Shown piece after piece: positions 1 through 7,413 of a stretch of DNA of 64,000 bases (its first letter is position 1; every line of letters begins with the position of its first letter). This stretch comes from Lachnospiraceae bacterium (GTDB lineage Bacteria > Bacillota > Clostridia > Lachnospirales > Lachnospiraceae): contig JAFZLD010000014.1 in NCBI GenBank assembly GCA_017553505.1, positions 1 to 64,000 on the forward strand. Direction: 5' to 3'. The notes under the pieces were generated by a model. That model was given only the letters and a program-made list of their open reading frames with translations. It had not been told where the DNA came from and did no database searches. The position numbers and the translations under genes are program-made.

Positions 1-2
1 TA

Positions 3-662
3 ATAGTTGATGAGGTAGGAAAGATCCAGTTATCGGGAAATATCATTCCGGAAGACTGGTATCATACCATTGTTAATGAAACCGGCAAGCCTAATCTTCT
101 GGCAATCAATATACTGGCTGATATCGTATATTGGTACCGTCCTTCTGAAATCAGGGATGAAAAATCGGGGAATGTCACCTATAAAAAGAAGTTCCAGGAT
201 AAGGATTTTCTCCAGAAATCATATGCCGACATGTGTAATAAGTTCAATTGTAGCGAAAAACAGGCCCGTGAATCATTAAAGCTTCTTGAAACTCTTGGAG
301 TTATACAAAGGCATTTTAAAGCTGTTATGACCGGTTATGGCAAGTTGCCTAACATAATGTTTCTTGAATTATTCCCTGAAACACTAAAAAAGCTTACTTT
401 CCCCAATGGAAATACATGTTTCCCTTTTGGGAAGGATGGGGTTCCCGATTTGGAAACACCTATTACCCCAGAGGGCAATACAATTACAAAGAATACTACA
501 GAGATTACAACAGATAAGTATACCCCGTCTTCTAATCAGTCTGGTATAGGAGAAAAACACTCCTATCATCCTCCGAAAAAATATGTAAATCAGTTCAATA
601 ATTTCCGTCAAAGGGATGATTATGATTTTGAAGAACTTGAAAGAAAACTAATTAAGAACTAA
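3..662 (+). CDS. Replication-initiator-like protein of a mobile element (3' part)
   Basis: The reading frame is open from the window edge (base 3) to the stop at 660-662, so the 5' end is missing. The internal ATG at 231 is not the true start, because good in-frame coding continues upstream of it. The first ~120 visible residues look like a winged-helix replication domain (motifs WYHTIV, LLAINILADIVYW and a helix-turn-helix with CSEKQARESLKLLETLGV). A low-complexity Ser/Pro/Thr-rich linker and a charged tail (DYDFEELERKLIKN) follow. This layout is common in replication or DnaD-like proteins of integrative elements and phages in Clostridia. That family call is from memory. The gene suggests the left window edge lies inside or at the end of an integrated element. 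The AT-rich composition agrees with this. Confidence 0.6.
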   Translation: MVDEVGKIQLSGNIIPEDWYHTIVNETGKPNLLAINILADIVYWYRPSEIRDEKSGNVTYKKKFQDKDFLQKSYADMCNKFNCSEKQARESLKLLETLGVIQRHFKAVMTGYGKLPNIMFLELFPETLKKLTFPNGNTCFPFGKDGVPDLETPITPEGNTITKNTTEITTDKYTPSSNQSGIGEKHSYHPPKKYVNQFNNFRQRDDYDFEELERKLIKN

Positions 663-668
663 TAAAAC

Positions 669-702
669 AGCTTCAGGTTCTAAATCAATAAAACCTGAAG
701 CT
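669..702 (+). terminator. Inverted repeat after the replication-like gene
   Basis: Two 11-bp arms (AGCTTCAGGTT / AACCTGAAGCT) flank a 12-nt loop, starting 7 bases after the stop codon. The following bases are TTATAAAA, so the U-tract is weak. It is probably a terminator for the plus-strand gene. Confidence 0.45.
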
Positions 703-743
703 TTATAAAACGTTAACTTGCGATATTATGTTCCAAGCCCCTA

Positions 744-872
744 TTATATAGTCAGCTCAATCTGGTTTCCTTCGAATGCCACGACACAGGATTCATAATA
801 GCCATCTCCGGTCGTTCTTGGACCGCTTATAACTTCATACCCTGCATTTCGAATCTGTTCCGTCAGTTCATG
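744..872 (-). pseudogene. C-terminal fragment of a VOC (glyoxalase-fold) protein
   Basis: Minus-strand codons from 872 down to the TAA at 744-746 read ELTEQIRNAGYEVISGPRTT, then GDGYYESCVVAFEGNQIELTI. This is the classic last ~42 residues of VOC-superfamily proteins (…SGPRTTGDGYYES…D.EGN.IE). An in-frame stop lies immediately upstream (873-875) and there is no start codon, so the N-terminal two thirds are gone. The neighbouring kinase-like gene ends 12 bases away, which places a deletion junction here. The fragment is a remnant and not expected to be functional. Confidence 0.65.
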
Positions 873-883
873 TCATCGAACAA

Positions 884-1420
884 TCAAGTGTGCGTCCGAA
901 GATACTCCTCAAACTCCGGTGTTCTGCTCCAATACTTAATGCCCCAGTTTTCAAAATTCCATTCATCCATGTATTGGTTGCATTCATAGTCTACATAGTA
1001 AATAAGGTTATCTTTAACAACAAAGTTGGTCGGAAAATAATCTATATTTAGGCCTGCTTTCTTTGCGGCATCCGCCATTTCACGTACCTGCGTAATATAG
1101 GGCTCGACCGATATTTCGTCGCGTACCATATCAAAAATGGTTGGGCCCTCGATGTATTCTTTAACAATCCTCTCGGATTTTTCATCAATGGAAAGCATAA
1201 GCGGAATTCTTATTCCTGCATCTTTCAACCTTCTATAATCGTTTTTTTCCGCTTCGATCTTGTTGCCAAATGCATAGTACTCACACGGTTCATGGTGGAT
1301 TTGCTTTAATACGACCTCTTTGCCATTTGATAACGCAAGATAGGAGTATCCACCCTTTCCGTGCCCCAATAGCCTTATAATTTCATATTCATCGTTGTTT
1401 ACTCTGACAATCTTGTCCAT
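884..1420 (-). CDS. Small protein-kinase-fold protein
   Basis: The 178-residue product has a compact kinase layout. A glycine-rich loop (GHGKGGYSY) is at about 19-27, the VVLK lysine at 39, and an alpha-C type Glu near 57. A catalytic-loop-like NIDYFPTNFVV is at 125-135 and a metal-binding-like VDYE at 143-146. It resembles the small RIO/Bud32-like or antibiotic-kinase-like proteins of Firmicutes and is much shorter than Hanks-type kinases. The ATG at 1420 is chosen over an upstream ATG at 1468 because AGAGG lies 6-8 bases before it. A stop of an upstream fragment ends one base before this start, suggesting former translational coupling. The substrate cannot be inferred. Confidence 0.6.
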   Translation of the reverse strand: MDKIVRVNNDEYEIIRLLGHGKGGYSYLALSNGKEVVLKQIHHEPCEYYAFGNKIEAEKNDYRRLKDAGIRIPLMLSIDEKSERIVKEYIEGPTIFDMVRDEISVEPYITQVREMADAAKKAGLNIDYFPTNFVVKDNLIYYVDYECNQYMDEWNFENWGIKYWSRTPEFEEYLRTHT

Positions 1421-1421
1421 T

Positions 1422-1619
1422 TCATCCTCTTCTATATTTCTGAATCCAGTCAACAGCAAAATCCACAAGTCTTTTTTGATCCATTAAGCGTAGTTCGGCA
1501 TTTCCAATCATGGCTTTATTAACAGCATTGCTCTGTTCTAAGGCTTCTCCTATCCGTTCAAAATCCTCACCATCAACAAAAAGCGCTACGAACAGGAACA
1601 AATCAGTAAAAATACCTCG
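1422..1619 (-). pseudogene. Open fragment without a start codon, upstream of the kinase-like gene
   Basis: The minus-strand frame is open from just below a TAG at 1620-1622 to a TGA at 1422-1424. It includes LFVDGEDFERIGEALEQ and later AVDWIQKYRRG. It has protein-like composition and its stop abuts the next gene, as in an operon, but no good start codon or ribosome site is visible. I do not recognise the family. It looks like the 3' end of a gene whose 5' part was lost. Together with the VOC remnant, it indicates deletions in this region. Confidence 0.35.
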
Positions 1620-1684
1620 CTAATTCTACTTTCTAAGGTTTTGTCAGCAAAAAACAAAATATCCTTAGTTAATTATCTTCCGGG

Positions 1685-2392
1685 TTATAGTGCTATTGTC
1701 GCCACTATGACATTAATCGTTCCATGCAAAAACCAGCTTGGAATAATGCTCCCACCAAATTTTTTTTCGTTCATCCATCCCTGGAACCACCCAAAAGCAC
1801 CGGGAAGTATAGTCATTACTATAGTCACAGGTATATTGTGTGTTGCTAAACCAAAAGGAATTCCGTGCATCATGCCAAACACGATTGCCTGTATGATATT
1901 GCCGGTGATGAACCCAACCTTTTCTCCAAAACGTTTTAATAAAAAACCCCTGAAGACTATTTCTTCGGATAATCCGGTACGGATAAAGCCATATGCCAGC
2001 ACAGCAGGAAATGCAGCAAATCCTTTGCCGGCAAAGTTACTGCCTGCGGTGGTCACCCCTTCAGGAAGAAAACGGATTGCAAATGACGTTAAGCCTATAT
2101 ACAGTCCCGTAGCAATAAGGATTGCACATGCTGTTCCCCACCATTTCCCTTCATGCTTGATCTTTTTAATTCCTATCCACTTAAAAAAGTTCTGTTTTCT
2201 CCCGGCAAATATCAGCCAAAAGATCAGGGGAATCAAAGAAAATAGCAATACCTGTACTAATGCGCCAACGAATTCATTAATAAATATTCCAAACATACCT
2301 CGCGCCTTTCCACTTCCATCGTCAATAAAACTGAAAGTTAATGGTGACATCCACCATGACCACAGCCATGTTCTCCATAGCAATGTCTCCAT
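1685..2392 (-). CDS. CPBP family intramembrane protease
   Basis: This 235-residue polytopic membrane protein carries the CPBP (Abi/CAAX-protease) motifs: EE at 143-144 in LSEEIVFRGF with Arg148, FGMMHG with His176, and a final HGTIN at 223-227. Hydrophobic segments lie near 40-62, 86-105, 125-140, 162-180, 186-203 and 219-234. Family members cleave membrane substrates or confer bacteriocin self-immunity. Nothing here identifies a substrate. The gene starts 3 bases after the stop of the upstream acetyltransferase, so it is the last gene of a three-gene unit. Its ribosome site is weak, consistent with translational coupling. A later ATG (residue 15) is possible. Confidence 0.8.
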   Translation of the reverse strand: METLLWRTWLWSWWMSPLTFSFIDDGSGKARGMFGIFINEFVGALVQVLLFSLIPLIFWLIFAGRKQNFFKWIGIKKIKHEGKWWGTACAILIATGLYIGLTSFAIRFLPEGVTTAGSNFAGKGFAAFPAVLAYGFIRTGLSEEIVFRGFLLKRFGEKVGFITGNIIQAIVFGMMHGIPFGLATHNIPVTIVMTILPGAFGWFQGWMNEKKFGGSIIPSWFLHGTINVIVATIAL

Positions 2393-2395
2393 GAC

Positions 2396-2842
2396 CTATT
2401 TAAGCTTCATTCGCATAGAAGCCGTCGTTCCGTCAAAGTCAGTTTCCTCAAAGCCCATGCGTTTATACAAGCCATAACCGACTTTCATTACTTCCGGCAT
2501 AGTGGTGAATTTAACTTCTGCAAAGCCGAGTTTTCCGGCCTTATCGAGCATAGCATTCATCATGGTGCGGGCGTAACCCTTGCCCCTGTACTCAGGCTTA
2601 ATGTACAGCCTTTTAGCTTCTGCAGTTGCATCATCTATCTTTCTGATGGCTATCGTTGCAATCGGCTTGTCGCCTTCGTAACCAATCAGAAGTGCCCCAC
2701 CCTTATAGTAGTTCTCAAGGTCGGCCAGTTCTTTGTCGAGAGAAACAAAGCATTTCTCCGCTCCCTTTATCGTAGAATACTCACGAATAAGGGCAATTGC
2801 AGCATCTTTATTGTCACATTCTTTTACCGTTAAAGCGTTCAT
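2396..2842 (-). CDS. GNAT family N-acetyltransferase
   Basis: This is a 148-residue GNAT protein. The acetyl-CoA loop is KRLYIKPEYRGKGYARTMM, with the Q/RxxGxG/A-type RGKGYA. Downstream comes the typical GYGLYKRMGFEET C-terminal motif. It would transfer an acetyl group to an unidentified amine or small molecule. The start at 2842 follows a strong AGGAGGG embedded in the end of the upstream gene. The upstream stop is only 4 bases away. A longer in-frame reading from 2887 lacks a ribosome site. It is the middle gene of the GNAT-GNAT-CPBP unit. Confidence 0.8.
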   Translation of the reverse strand: MNALTVKECDNKDAAIALIREYSTIKGAEKCFVSLDKELADLENYYKGGALLIGYEGDKPIATIAIRKIDDATAEAKRLYIKPEYRGKGYARTMMNAMLDKAGKLGFAEVKFTTMPEVMKVGYGLYKRMGFEETDFDGTTASMRMKLK

Positions 2843-2846
2843 ATCA

Positions 2847-3374
2847 TTATCCCTCCTGTAACACCTTCTGCATCCACACAAGGTCATACCATCTGCCGAA
2901 TTTTTTGCCGATGCCTTTCATGTGGGCGACTTTGGTATAACCCATTCTTGAGTGGTAGTTGAAGCTGTCATGCGTAAGGAATTCGTCTTCCTCGTCGCAG
3001 AATGCCGTGCCTGCAAGAAGATTCACTATGCCTTGCTTGCGAAGTCGCTCCTCAAGCTCCTTGTAAAGTGCCGAGCCGATGCCCTGTCTACGGCAGTCCT
3101 TGTCCACATAAATTGAAGTGGTCGCGGTCCATGAATACGCGTCTCTCACGCTGTATGCGCTTGCATAAGTATAGCCTACAACCACGCCATCTTTCTCACA
3201 TACCAGGTACGGATACTTCTCCTTGGTGTGAAGGATTCTCTGTCTGAATTCCTCAGCCGTAGGGGCCTCGTATTCAAAAGAAACCGCCGTGTTAAGAACG
3301 TAATGCGAATAAATCTCAGCAAGTCTTTCCGCGTCCTCAAGTGTGACCTCTCGGATATTTAATGCACCATCCAT
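2847..3374 (-). CDS. GNAT acetyltransferase, phosphinothricin-acetyltransferase-like
   Basis: The protein of about 175 residues resembles the PAT/Bar branch of GNAT enzymes. It starts with LNIREVTLEDAERLAEIYSH, has VVVGYTYAS then TTSIYVDKDCRRQGIGSALY (acetyl-CoA binding RRQGIG), and near the end HSRMGYTKVAHM. Known relatives acetylate amino-acid analogues such as phosphinothricin or methionine sulfoximine. That activity here is inferred. Two adjacent ATGs (3377 and 3374) lie behind GAGGG, and 3374 has the better spacing. A longer start at 3398 overlaps the ribosome site and is rejected. It is the first gene of the unit. Confidence 0.75.
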   Translation of the reverse strand: MDGALNIREVTLEDAERLAEIYSHYVLNTAVSFEYEAPTAEEFRQRILHTKEKYPYLVCEKDGVVVGYTYASAYSVRDAYSWTATTSIYVDKDCRRQGIGSALYKELEERLRKQGIVNLLAGTAFCDEEDEFLTHDSFNYHSRMGYTKVAHMKGIGKKFGRWYDLVWMQKVLQEG

Positions 3375-3401
3375 CATACAACCCTCATTCCTCTCCATTT
3401 T

Positions 3402-3413
3402 ACGGCATGCCGT
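3402..3413. promoter_or_regulatory. Palindrome in the leader of the acetyltransferase operon
   Basis: ACGGCATGCCGT is a perfect 12-bp palindrome about 26 bases downstream of the predicted -10 and 28 bases before the start codon. It may be an operator for a regulator encoded elsewhere. Confidence 0.35.
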
Positions 3414-3438
3414 AATCTGCGTTTTTTATATGTGCTTT

Positions 3439-3468
3439 ATTATGCGCATGCTATTACGAAAGAGTCAA
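3439..3468 (-). promoter_or_regulatory. Predicted promoter of the GNAT-GNAT-CPBP unit
   Basis: On the minus strand TTGACT (3463-3468) and CATAAT (3439-3444) are separated by 18 bases, a good vegetative-type promoter. Confidence 0.5.
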
Positions 3469-3508
3469 TCGGTTTTTTATTACTTTTTTCTAAAGATTTG
3501 GAGAGTAC

Positions 3509-3539
3509 AAAAAAGGAGTCCGGCGCGAAGCCAAACTCC
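3509..3539 (-). terminator. Intrinsic terminator
   Basis: Minus strand reads GGAGT..GGC, a short loop, GCC..ACTCC, then TTTTTT. It ends the transcript of the hypothetical gene at 3672-4196. About 130 bases separate it from that stop codon and hold no evident gene. Confidence 0.75.
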
Positions 3540-3671
3540 CATGTAATCCTTTATTCTTTTATATTCCGCGATAACTTACGCTACTTTGTCATCTGCTGCA
3601 TCATCTCGGGCAGAATTCATATAAAAAGATTGTAAATTTTACTGTAATATAACTACTCTACAAACTTAAGT

Positions 3672-4196
3672 TTATCCCTGCACCCTGTCCCACAATTGCA
3701 CTTCCACATAAGCGTACTTCCCAAGCGCTTCCTTGCAAAAAGCCTCTACAGAACCGCCACATGCCGCAATTCGCTCAAGAAGCATTTTCTTGGTCAGAAC
3801 CACCGGCTCATTTCCATGTATCATCAGGGCACAACTGTCGCCCAATGTAAAGCTGACCTGATTATCGGGAACATCTTCAAGCGCAATAGTAATCTTGTCA
3901 CTGCTGTTAAACCATTCTTTGAGATATTCACACTCCATCAGGGCAAAAGAAAAAGGATGCTCAAGCTTCGGATTTCCGCCCAACTCTATAAATCTTTCAC
4001 GCACAAATTCATCCGCTTTCTTTCGCGCGGGGTAGTAGTTCTCAAAGTCGGCAAATCGCCCGAAACTGGTAGTGTTCGGATGCAAATTGGCAAGTTCTTC
4101 CGCCTTGCGAAATGCCTCCTCCTCGGAAAGAAGCATTATATTCTTCCAAGGATCTGTTCCCGGATAGTAATAGTGTGTAATATAAAGCTTATCCAT
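3672..4196 (-). CDS. Conserved-type hypothetical protein, 174 residues
   Basis: The product is soluble and acidic, with no signal peptide or membrane span. It begins MDKLYITHYYYPGTDPWKN and contains an Ala/Glu-rich helix (LLSEEEAFRKAEELA), a central beta-rich part and ends VEVQLWDRVQG. I do not recognise a domain. The ATG at 4196 is preceded by GGAGG with a 5-base spacer. A GTG four codons upstream overlaps this site and is rejected. It is a monocistronic gene with its own terminator. The relation to the toxin-antitoxin pair 76 bases upstream is unclear. Confidence 0.65.
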   Translation of the reverse strand: MDKLYITHYYYPGTDPWKNIMLLSEEEAFRKAEELANLHPNTTSFGRFADFENYYPARKKADEFVRERFIELGGNPKLEHPFSFALMECEYLKEWFNSSDKITIALEDVPDNQVSFTLGDSCALMIHGNEPVVLTKKMLLERIAACGGSVEAFCKEALGKYAYVEVQLWDRVQG

Positions 4197-4272
4197 CAAA
4201 ACCTCCACAATGCGCCATTTGCAAATTTCTTGCCCAATTACTGATAATTATAATTCATCCACCGGTTCAAAA

Positions 4273-4578
4273 TCACCTTTTTCCTTTTACAATAATTCCC
4301 TGATCTTTAGGCGTAAATGTAACATTCAAAACCATATCCATACCTTCCGCAAGACGCTGTAGAAGCTTAATGGAAGGATTACGTGTCCCATTTTCCAACC
4401 TGCTAATTTCAGTCTGTGCAATTCCTGTTTTTTCAGAAAGATCTTTTTGGCTCATATTCTTAGAAATTCTGGCGTCAATCATAGCCCTGATAACATTCAT
4501 CTCCGGTTGTATTTCGTCATAAGCCGCTGCAAATTCAGGATCTTTCATCCTTTTTTCCTTGTACTCTTTCAATGTCAT
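4273..4578 (-). CDS. HigA-like Xre-family antitoxin
   Basis: The 101-residue protein has a helix-turn-helix at about 40-80 (MSQKDLSEKTGIAQTEISRL, then NGTRNPSIKLLQRLAEG). The N-terminal helix TLKEYKEKRMKDPEFAAAYD is typical of HigA-type antitoxins. It should bind and neutralise the upstream toxin and repress the shared promoter. Toxin-first order, as in classical higBA, is seen here, with 26 bases between the genes. The likely operator is the perfect palindrome inside the promoter at 4987-5000. Confidence 0.85.
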   Translation of the reverse strand: MTLKEYKEKRMKDPEFAAAYDEIQPEMNVIRAMIDARISKNMSQKDLSEKTGIAQTEISRLENGTRNPSIKLLQRLAEGMDMVLNVTFTPKDQGIIVKGKR

Positions 4579-4604
4579 TTAAATCACCTCTTGCCACGCC
4601 ATAT

Positions 4605-4955
4605 CTAATGTGCCCCGTAACGTCTTATCCAGTCAGCTCGTCTATCCTTTGCCAGCTTAATCTCACCCGATGGTGTTTTCTGTGTTTTCTTAATAAACCC
4701 ATTTGTAACTACGATTTTCCCACCGTAATAAAAGAAATAAAGAGCTCTGGTAATATTACTGCCTTGCTTGCATCGCAATTCAAATATTCCATCACCTAAC
4801 GGTTCAGAATATGGCATCCTTAGTTCCGTTCCCTTTTCCTCTAGTATTTCCATCAAACTAAACATTTTAGCCGCCATCTTCACATCAAGTGAATCCATAA
4901 AATCTGTTACCGGCTGCTTACCATCCTCTGTCTCGTAAAACTCGAGATTAAACAC
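4605..4955 (-). CDS. HigB-like toxin (phage Gp49-like / RelE superfamily)
   Basis: The ~116-residue product matches the Gp49-like branch of RelE toxins: YETEDGKQPVTDFMDSL near the start, ELRMPYSEPLGDGIFELR in the centre, and ALYFFYYGGKIVVTNGFIKK with basic residues at the end. Family members are ribosome-dependent mRNA endonucleases. GTG at 4955 is taken as start because GGAGG lies 7 bases upstream. The longer frame from 4976 would start at a TTG overlapping the ribosome site. All core motifs are present, so the module looks intact. Confidence 0.85.
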   Translation of the reverse strand: MFNLEFYETEDGKQPVTDFMDSLDVKMAAKMFSLMEILEEKGTELRMPYSEPLGDGIFELRCKQGSNITRALYFFYYGGKIVVTNGFIKKTQKTPSGEIKLAKDRRADWIRRYGAH

Positions 4956-4980
4956 AGTAATTCCTCCACTGTTCAATATT

Positions 4981-5010
4981 ATTATATGAGATATATCTCA
5001 ACTTTGTCAA
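4981..5010 (-). promoter_or_regulatory. higBA promoter with operator in the spacer
   Basis: Minus strand TTGACA (5005-5010) and TATAAT (4981-4986) are both consensus and separated by 18 bases. The spacer holds the perfect 14-bp palindrome TGAGATATATCTCA (4987-5000). This is a textbook autorepression site between the two core elements. Confidence 0.8.
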
Positions 5011-5017
5011 TCCGGTA

Positions 5018-5758
5018 TTATTCTTCACGCAAACCATTTCCAAAAGGTATCCCCACCTTCTCATACTCCCCTGTCACAGAATCAATCACTATCATCGCAG
5101 ACTCGCCGATCTGTCTTCCGTCATGGTGAGTAGAAAAGACATCTGTAGAAATAAACCCGTTCTTCTCATAAATCTCCTCGACCGGAGTATGCCCAACCAC
5201 CTGCTTGTAGACGTCACTTCTAAAGCCTTCTACCGCCTCATACTGGGGCCTGAGCCAAAGTGGAGACGCATTATCCCAAAGATATTTGCCGGGCGCGTCG
5301 TTAACCGCTGCCACTATATCATCTATGTCATCCTCCGCCGGGGACATGCCAAGCCTTTCCACAAACGCTTCCGTTAAGCCACCGTGAGAGAACAGCACAT
5401 TATCAATCCTGTGTAAAAAATAAATCTGCGATTCATCCTCAAGCGAATGCTCCAGTTCTTCGAGCTTAGATATTACTGTATTCTCCGCATATGGAGAGTA
5501 ACCCGACTCCAGCATTCCCCATGGATAACTGACATCATGATTGCCATAACACCACAAAGTATTAGGGAATTTCTTGGCAAAAGAAATTGCTCGGTCATAC
5601 GTCTCCCTATATTTTTCAACTTGGAACTCCGTGCCCCAATCATCCGGGATATCCATAAGGCAGACTGCCATATCAGCCTTTCCGCCCTCAAGAATGGCCT
5701 CAGCATTATCGAAAAGCCACGACTTTAAATGTACGTCAGGTATGACCAAAACTCGCAT
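5018..5758 (-). CDS. Calcineurin-like metallophosphoesterase
   Basis: The 246-residue protein has the metallophosphoesterase metal ligands in order: DVH near residue 8 (VLVIPDVHLKSW), a variant second motif, GNHD at about 92-95, SHGG at about 144-147, and GHTP at about 210-213. The family hydrolyses phosphomonoesters or diesters with two metal ions. The Ser/Thr-phosphatase-like arrangement suggests protein or nucleotide substrates, unproven here. The start at 5758 is favoured over 5776 because GAAAGGG precedes it. The classical GD..DRG second motif appears replaced by CLMDIPDDWG, which is unusual. The higBA promoter begins only 8 bases after its stop. Confidence 0.75.
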   Translation of the reverse strand: MRVLVIPDVHLKSWLFDNAEAILEGGKADMAVCLMDIPDDWGTEFQVEKYRETYDRAISFAKKFPNTLWCYGNHDVSYPWGMLESGYSPYAENTVISKLEELEHSLEDESQIYFLHRIDNVLFSHGGLTEAFVERLGMSPAEDDIDDIVAAVNDAPGKYLWDNASPLWLRPQYEAVEGFRSDVYKQVVGHTPVEEIYEKNGFISTDVFSTHHDGRQIGESAMIVIDSVTGEYEKVGIPFGNGLREE

Positions 5759-5917
5759 AGGTTGTTTCCCTTTCATTAACTATTTCTGTAATCCTCGGTA
5801 TTTTTTTCATTTTTACCGAGTTCAAAAGATTCTGCATAGTTATTATAGCTTTATGTCCAAAATGCAAATCTGCTGTGAAATAAATCATCTCCCCCTATTA
5901 TCTCTCCCCTGTTCTAA

Positions 5918-5946
5918 TTGTCTTCCCACCCCACCTGTGCTACCAT
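5918..5946 (+). promoter_or_regulatory. Predicted promoter of the orphan Xre gene
   Basis: TTGTCT (5918-5923), 17 bases, TACCAT (5941-5946), ending 28 bases before the ATG at 5975. Confidence 0.45.
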
Positions 5947-5974
5947 AAAGAAAAACCTCACGGAGCAACCCAGC

Positions 5975-6316
5975 ATGAAACCTGCATTAATTCCCGAGCG
6001 CCTTGTGAAAGCGCGTGAAAATCTGAATCTCAACAAAGCTCAGGCCGCAGACCTTATGGGGCTGTCGCCTATCGGTTATCTCAGATATGAGCAGGGACTG
6101 CGCGTTCCATCGGCTCAGATGCTTCGCATTATTGCCCTGACGCTTGATACTTCCGTCGATTACCTTACCGGTCAGACCGATGATCCTACTGCGGACCAGA
6201 TTATCATTACCAAGTCCGAGAATCCCGAGCTCTTCAAACTCGCAGCGGAACTCTCGCACAAAGAAACCGAGCAGACCAAGCGAATGCTTGCTTACTACAA
6301 CAAACTCAACCCCTAA
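5975..6316 (+). CDS. Xre-family helix-turn-helix regulator
   Basis: This 113-residue protein has an N-terminal Xre domain (LVKARENLNLNKAQAADLMG, then LSPIGYLRYEQGLRVPS) and a DYLTGQTD motif typical of phage-repressor-like Cro/C1 proteins. A short helical C-terminus (KETEQTKRMLAYYNKL) follows. ATG at 5975 has CGGAG about 10 bases upstream. The upstream in-frame ATG at 5918 overlaps the -35 region and is rejected. It is the only plus-strand gene for many kilobases here and stands alone, so its targets are unknown. Confidence 0.75.
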   Translation: MKPALIPERLVKARENLNLNKAQAADLMGLSPIGYLRYEQGLRVPSAQMLRIIALTLDTSVDYLTGQTDDPTADQIIITKSENPELFKLAAELSHKETEQTKRMLAYYNKLNP

Positions 6317-6403
6317 TATATAACCATTGGTTATATTCTATGTCACTTCTTTTGCCATGTCAACAGGCAATTCTTCTGCCCAAGAAAGGCTAGTCAAAAT
6401 ATA

Positions 6404-6434
6404 AAAAGCCCCACATCATCTCTGATATGAGGCT
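6404..6434 (-). terminator. Intrinsic terminator
   Basis: Minus-strand hairpin AGCCTCATATC/GATGTGGGGCT followed by TTTTTAT. It ends the small membrane gene at 6463-6699. Confidence 0.7.
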
Positions 6435-6462
6435 ATCTCTCTACTGTCGACAGACTTCTTGC

Positions 6463-6699
6463 CTACAAATTCTCCTCGTCGCCCTGCGCCTCTTCGGCCT
6501 TTAGCTTCCGATACAAAATCAGCTGATTGGCAAATATAATAAACCAAAGCAAATTCCATATCACCTGCATCAGAAAGTCCGGACCCTCAGCTTGATATTC
6601 TTTAGCGATAATATCCAGCACTGTTCTCACGGTCCATATTGCGGCGCACAGGCCGGTAAGAATCACCAGCGCTAACCTGTTCTTTGACGAAAGTTTCAT
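6463..6699 (-). CDS. Small two-span membrane protein
   Basis: The 78-residue product has two hydrophobic segments (about 9-30 and 44-64), a basic loop after the second span, and an acidic tail (KAEEAQGDEENL). The ATG has GGAGG 9 bases upstream. No family is recognised. It is monocistronic with a clear terminator. Confidence 0.65.
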   Translation of the reverse strand: MKLSSKNRLALVILTGLCAAIWTVRTVLDIIAKEYQAEGPDFLMQVIWNLLWFIIFANQLILYRKLKAEEAQGDEENL

Positions 6700-6793
6700 T
6701 GTCTAATACCTCCATTATCCCAATAGTTTTAAACACCCCACTTCATATACCCGCGCGCCCCCGGGACGCGCCCTGTGCAATGTATTAGGGCAA

Positions 6794-6892
6794 TTATAAC
6801 GTGGCGAGCCCTACGGCGCCGTTTCTGATTCCGACCACGCACACCAAAAGAAGCCAAAAGGCCATTACGAGTCCTTCTAAGATTAGTAGCAT
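6794..6892 (-). CDS. Very short membrane peptide, probably a truncated family member
   Basis: A 32-residue peptide begins MLLILEGLVMAFWLLL and ends RNGAVGLATL. Its start has AGAGG 6-8 bases upstream. Longer Firmicute proteins with nearly the same N-terminus (…LLLICVVGIANGPVGLV…, from memory) continue for about 25 more residues, so this copy may be prematurely stopped. A longer frame starting at 7087 has no ribosome site and runs through a terminator. It is a real peptide or the start of a decayed gene. Confidence 0.45.
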   Translation of the reverse strand: MLLILEGLVMAFWLLLVCVVGIRNGAVGLATL

Positions 6893-7033
6893 TTGTTTTC
6901 CTCTTTTGAAATATGATTTTGTATTTCTACAAAAATTGTGGCATATGCAGAGTCCCAGGTCAATGGGCTCTGTCGGCAAGTTAGAGCGCTGTATTTTGCT
7001 CGCCACCTTCTTTTGCCTCCCGACAATCATAAT

Positions 7034-7075
7034 AAAAAAGGCAAAAGAGCCCCGCCACCTAACTGTGGCAGAGCT
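7034..7075 (-). terminator. Intrinsic terminator of relBE
   Basis: Minus-strand stem GAGCTCTGCCAC / GTGGCGGGGCTC followed by TTTTGCCTTTTTT. Confidence 0.75.
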
Positions 7076-7098
7076 CCAACTATGCAATATTAGTCTGC

Positions 7099-7413
7099 TT
7101 AAAGCATCAAATTTTCATAATCCTGCAGCTCATGGAAGATATTATCCACTATAGCCATATCTCCATCTATGCGGTACATCATAAAATACCTGTGTGACAA
7201 AAAATTGATACGCCTGTAGCCGAGTTTTCTCAGTTGGGGATTCTCACATAGTTTAAGGCTTCCCGCTACCCTTGAAAGGTTATCCTTGGTCGCTTGGAAA
7301 TCCTCAAGAACATTAGATGCCGCTTGCTCGCTTCCTTTTTCTAAAAGAAGATAACTAATAAATCCATCCAAATCAGCCTCAGCATCTTCTGTAAGAACAA
7401 CTTTATAAGCCAT
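7099..7413 (-). CDS. RelE/ParE family toxin
   Basis: The 104-residue protein has the RelE/ParE fold signature: YKVVLTEDAEADLDGFISYL at the N-terminus, a helix-rich middle with ASNVLEDFQATKDNLS, then LGYRRINFLSHRYFMMYRID. A terminal aromatic-rich strand (IVDNIFHELQDYENLML) follows. Members cleave ribosome-bound mRNA or inhibit gyrase. The shared HRYFMMYR-type strand suggests a mRNA interferase. It overlaps the antitoxin gene by 11 bases, so translation is coupled. Confidence 0.85.
   Translation of the reverse strand: MAYKVVLTEDAEADLDGFISYLLLEKGSEQAASNVLEDFQATKDNLSRVAGSLKLCENPQLRKLGYRRINFLSHRYFMMYRIDGDMAIVDNIFHELQDYENLML

Noticed and set aside
1641-2477. A 278-codon plus-strand frame opposite the CPBP protease
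   Set aside because: The minus strand holds all CPBP motifs; the plus frame has shadow composition (Pro/Lys/Ile-rich) and no ribosome site.
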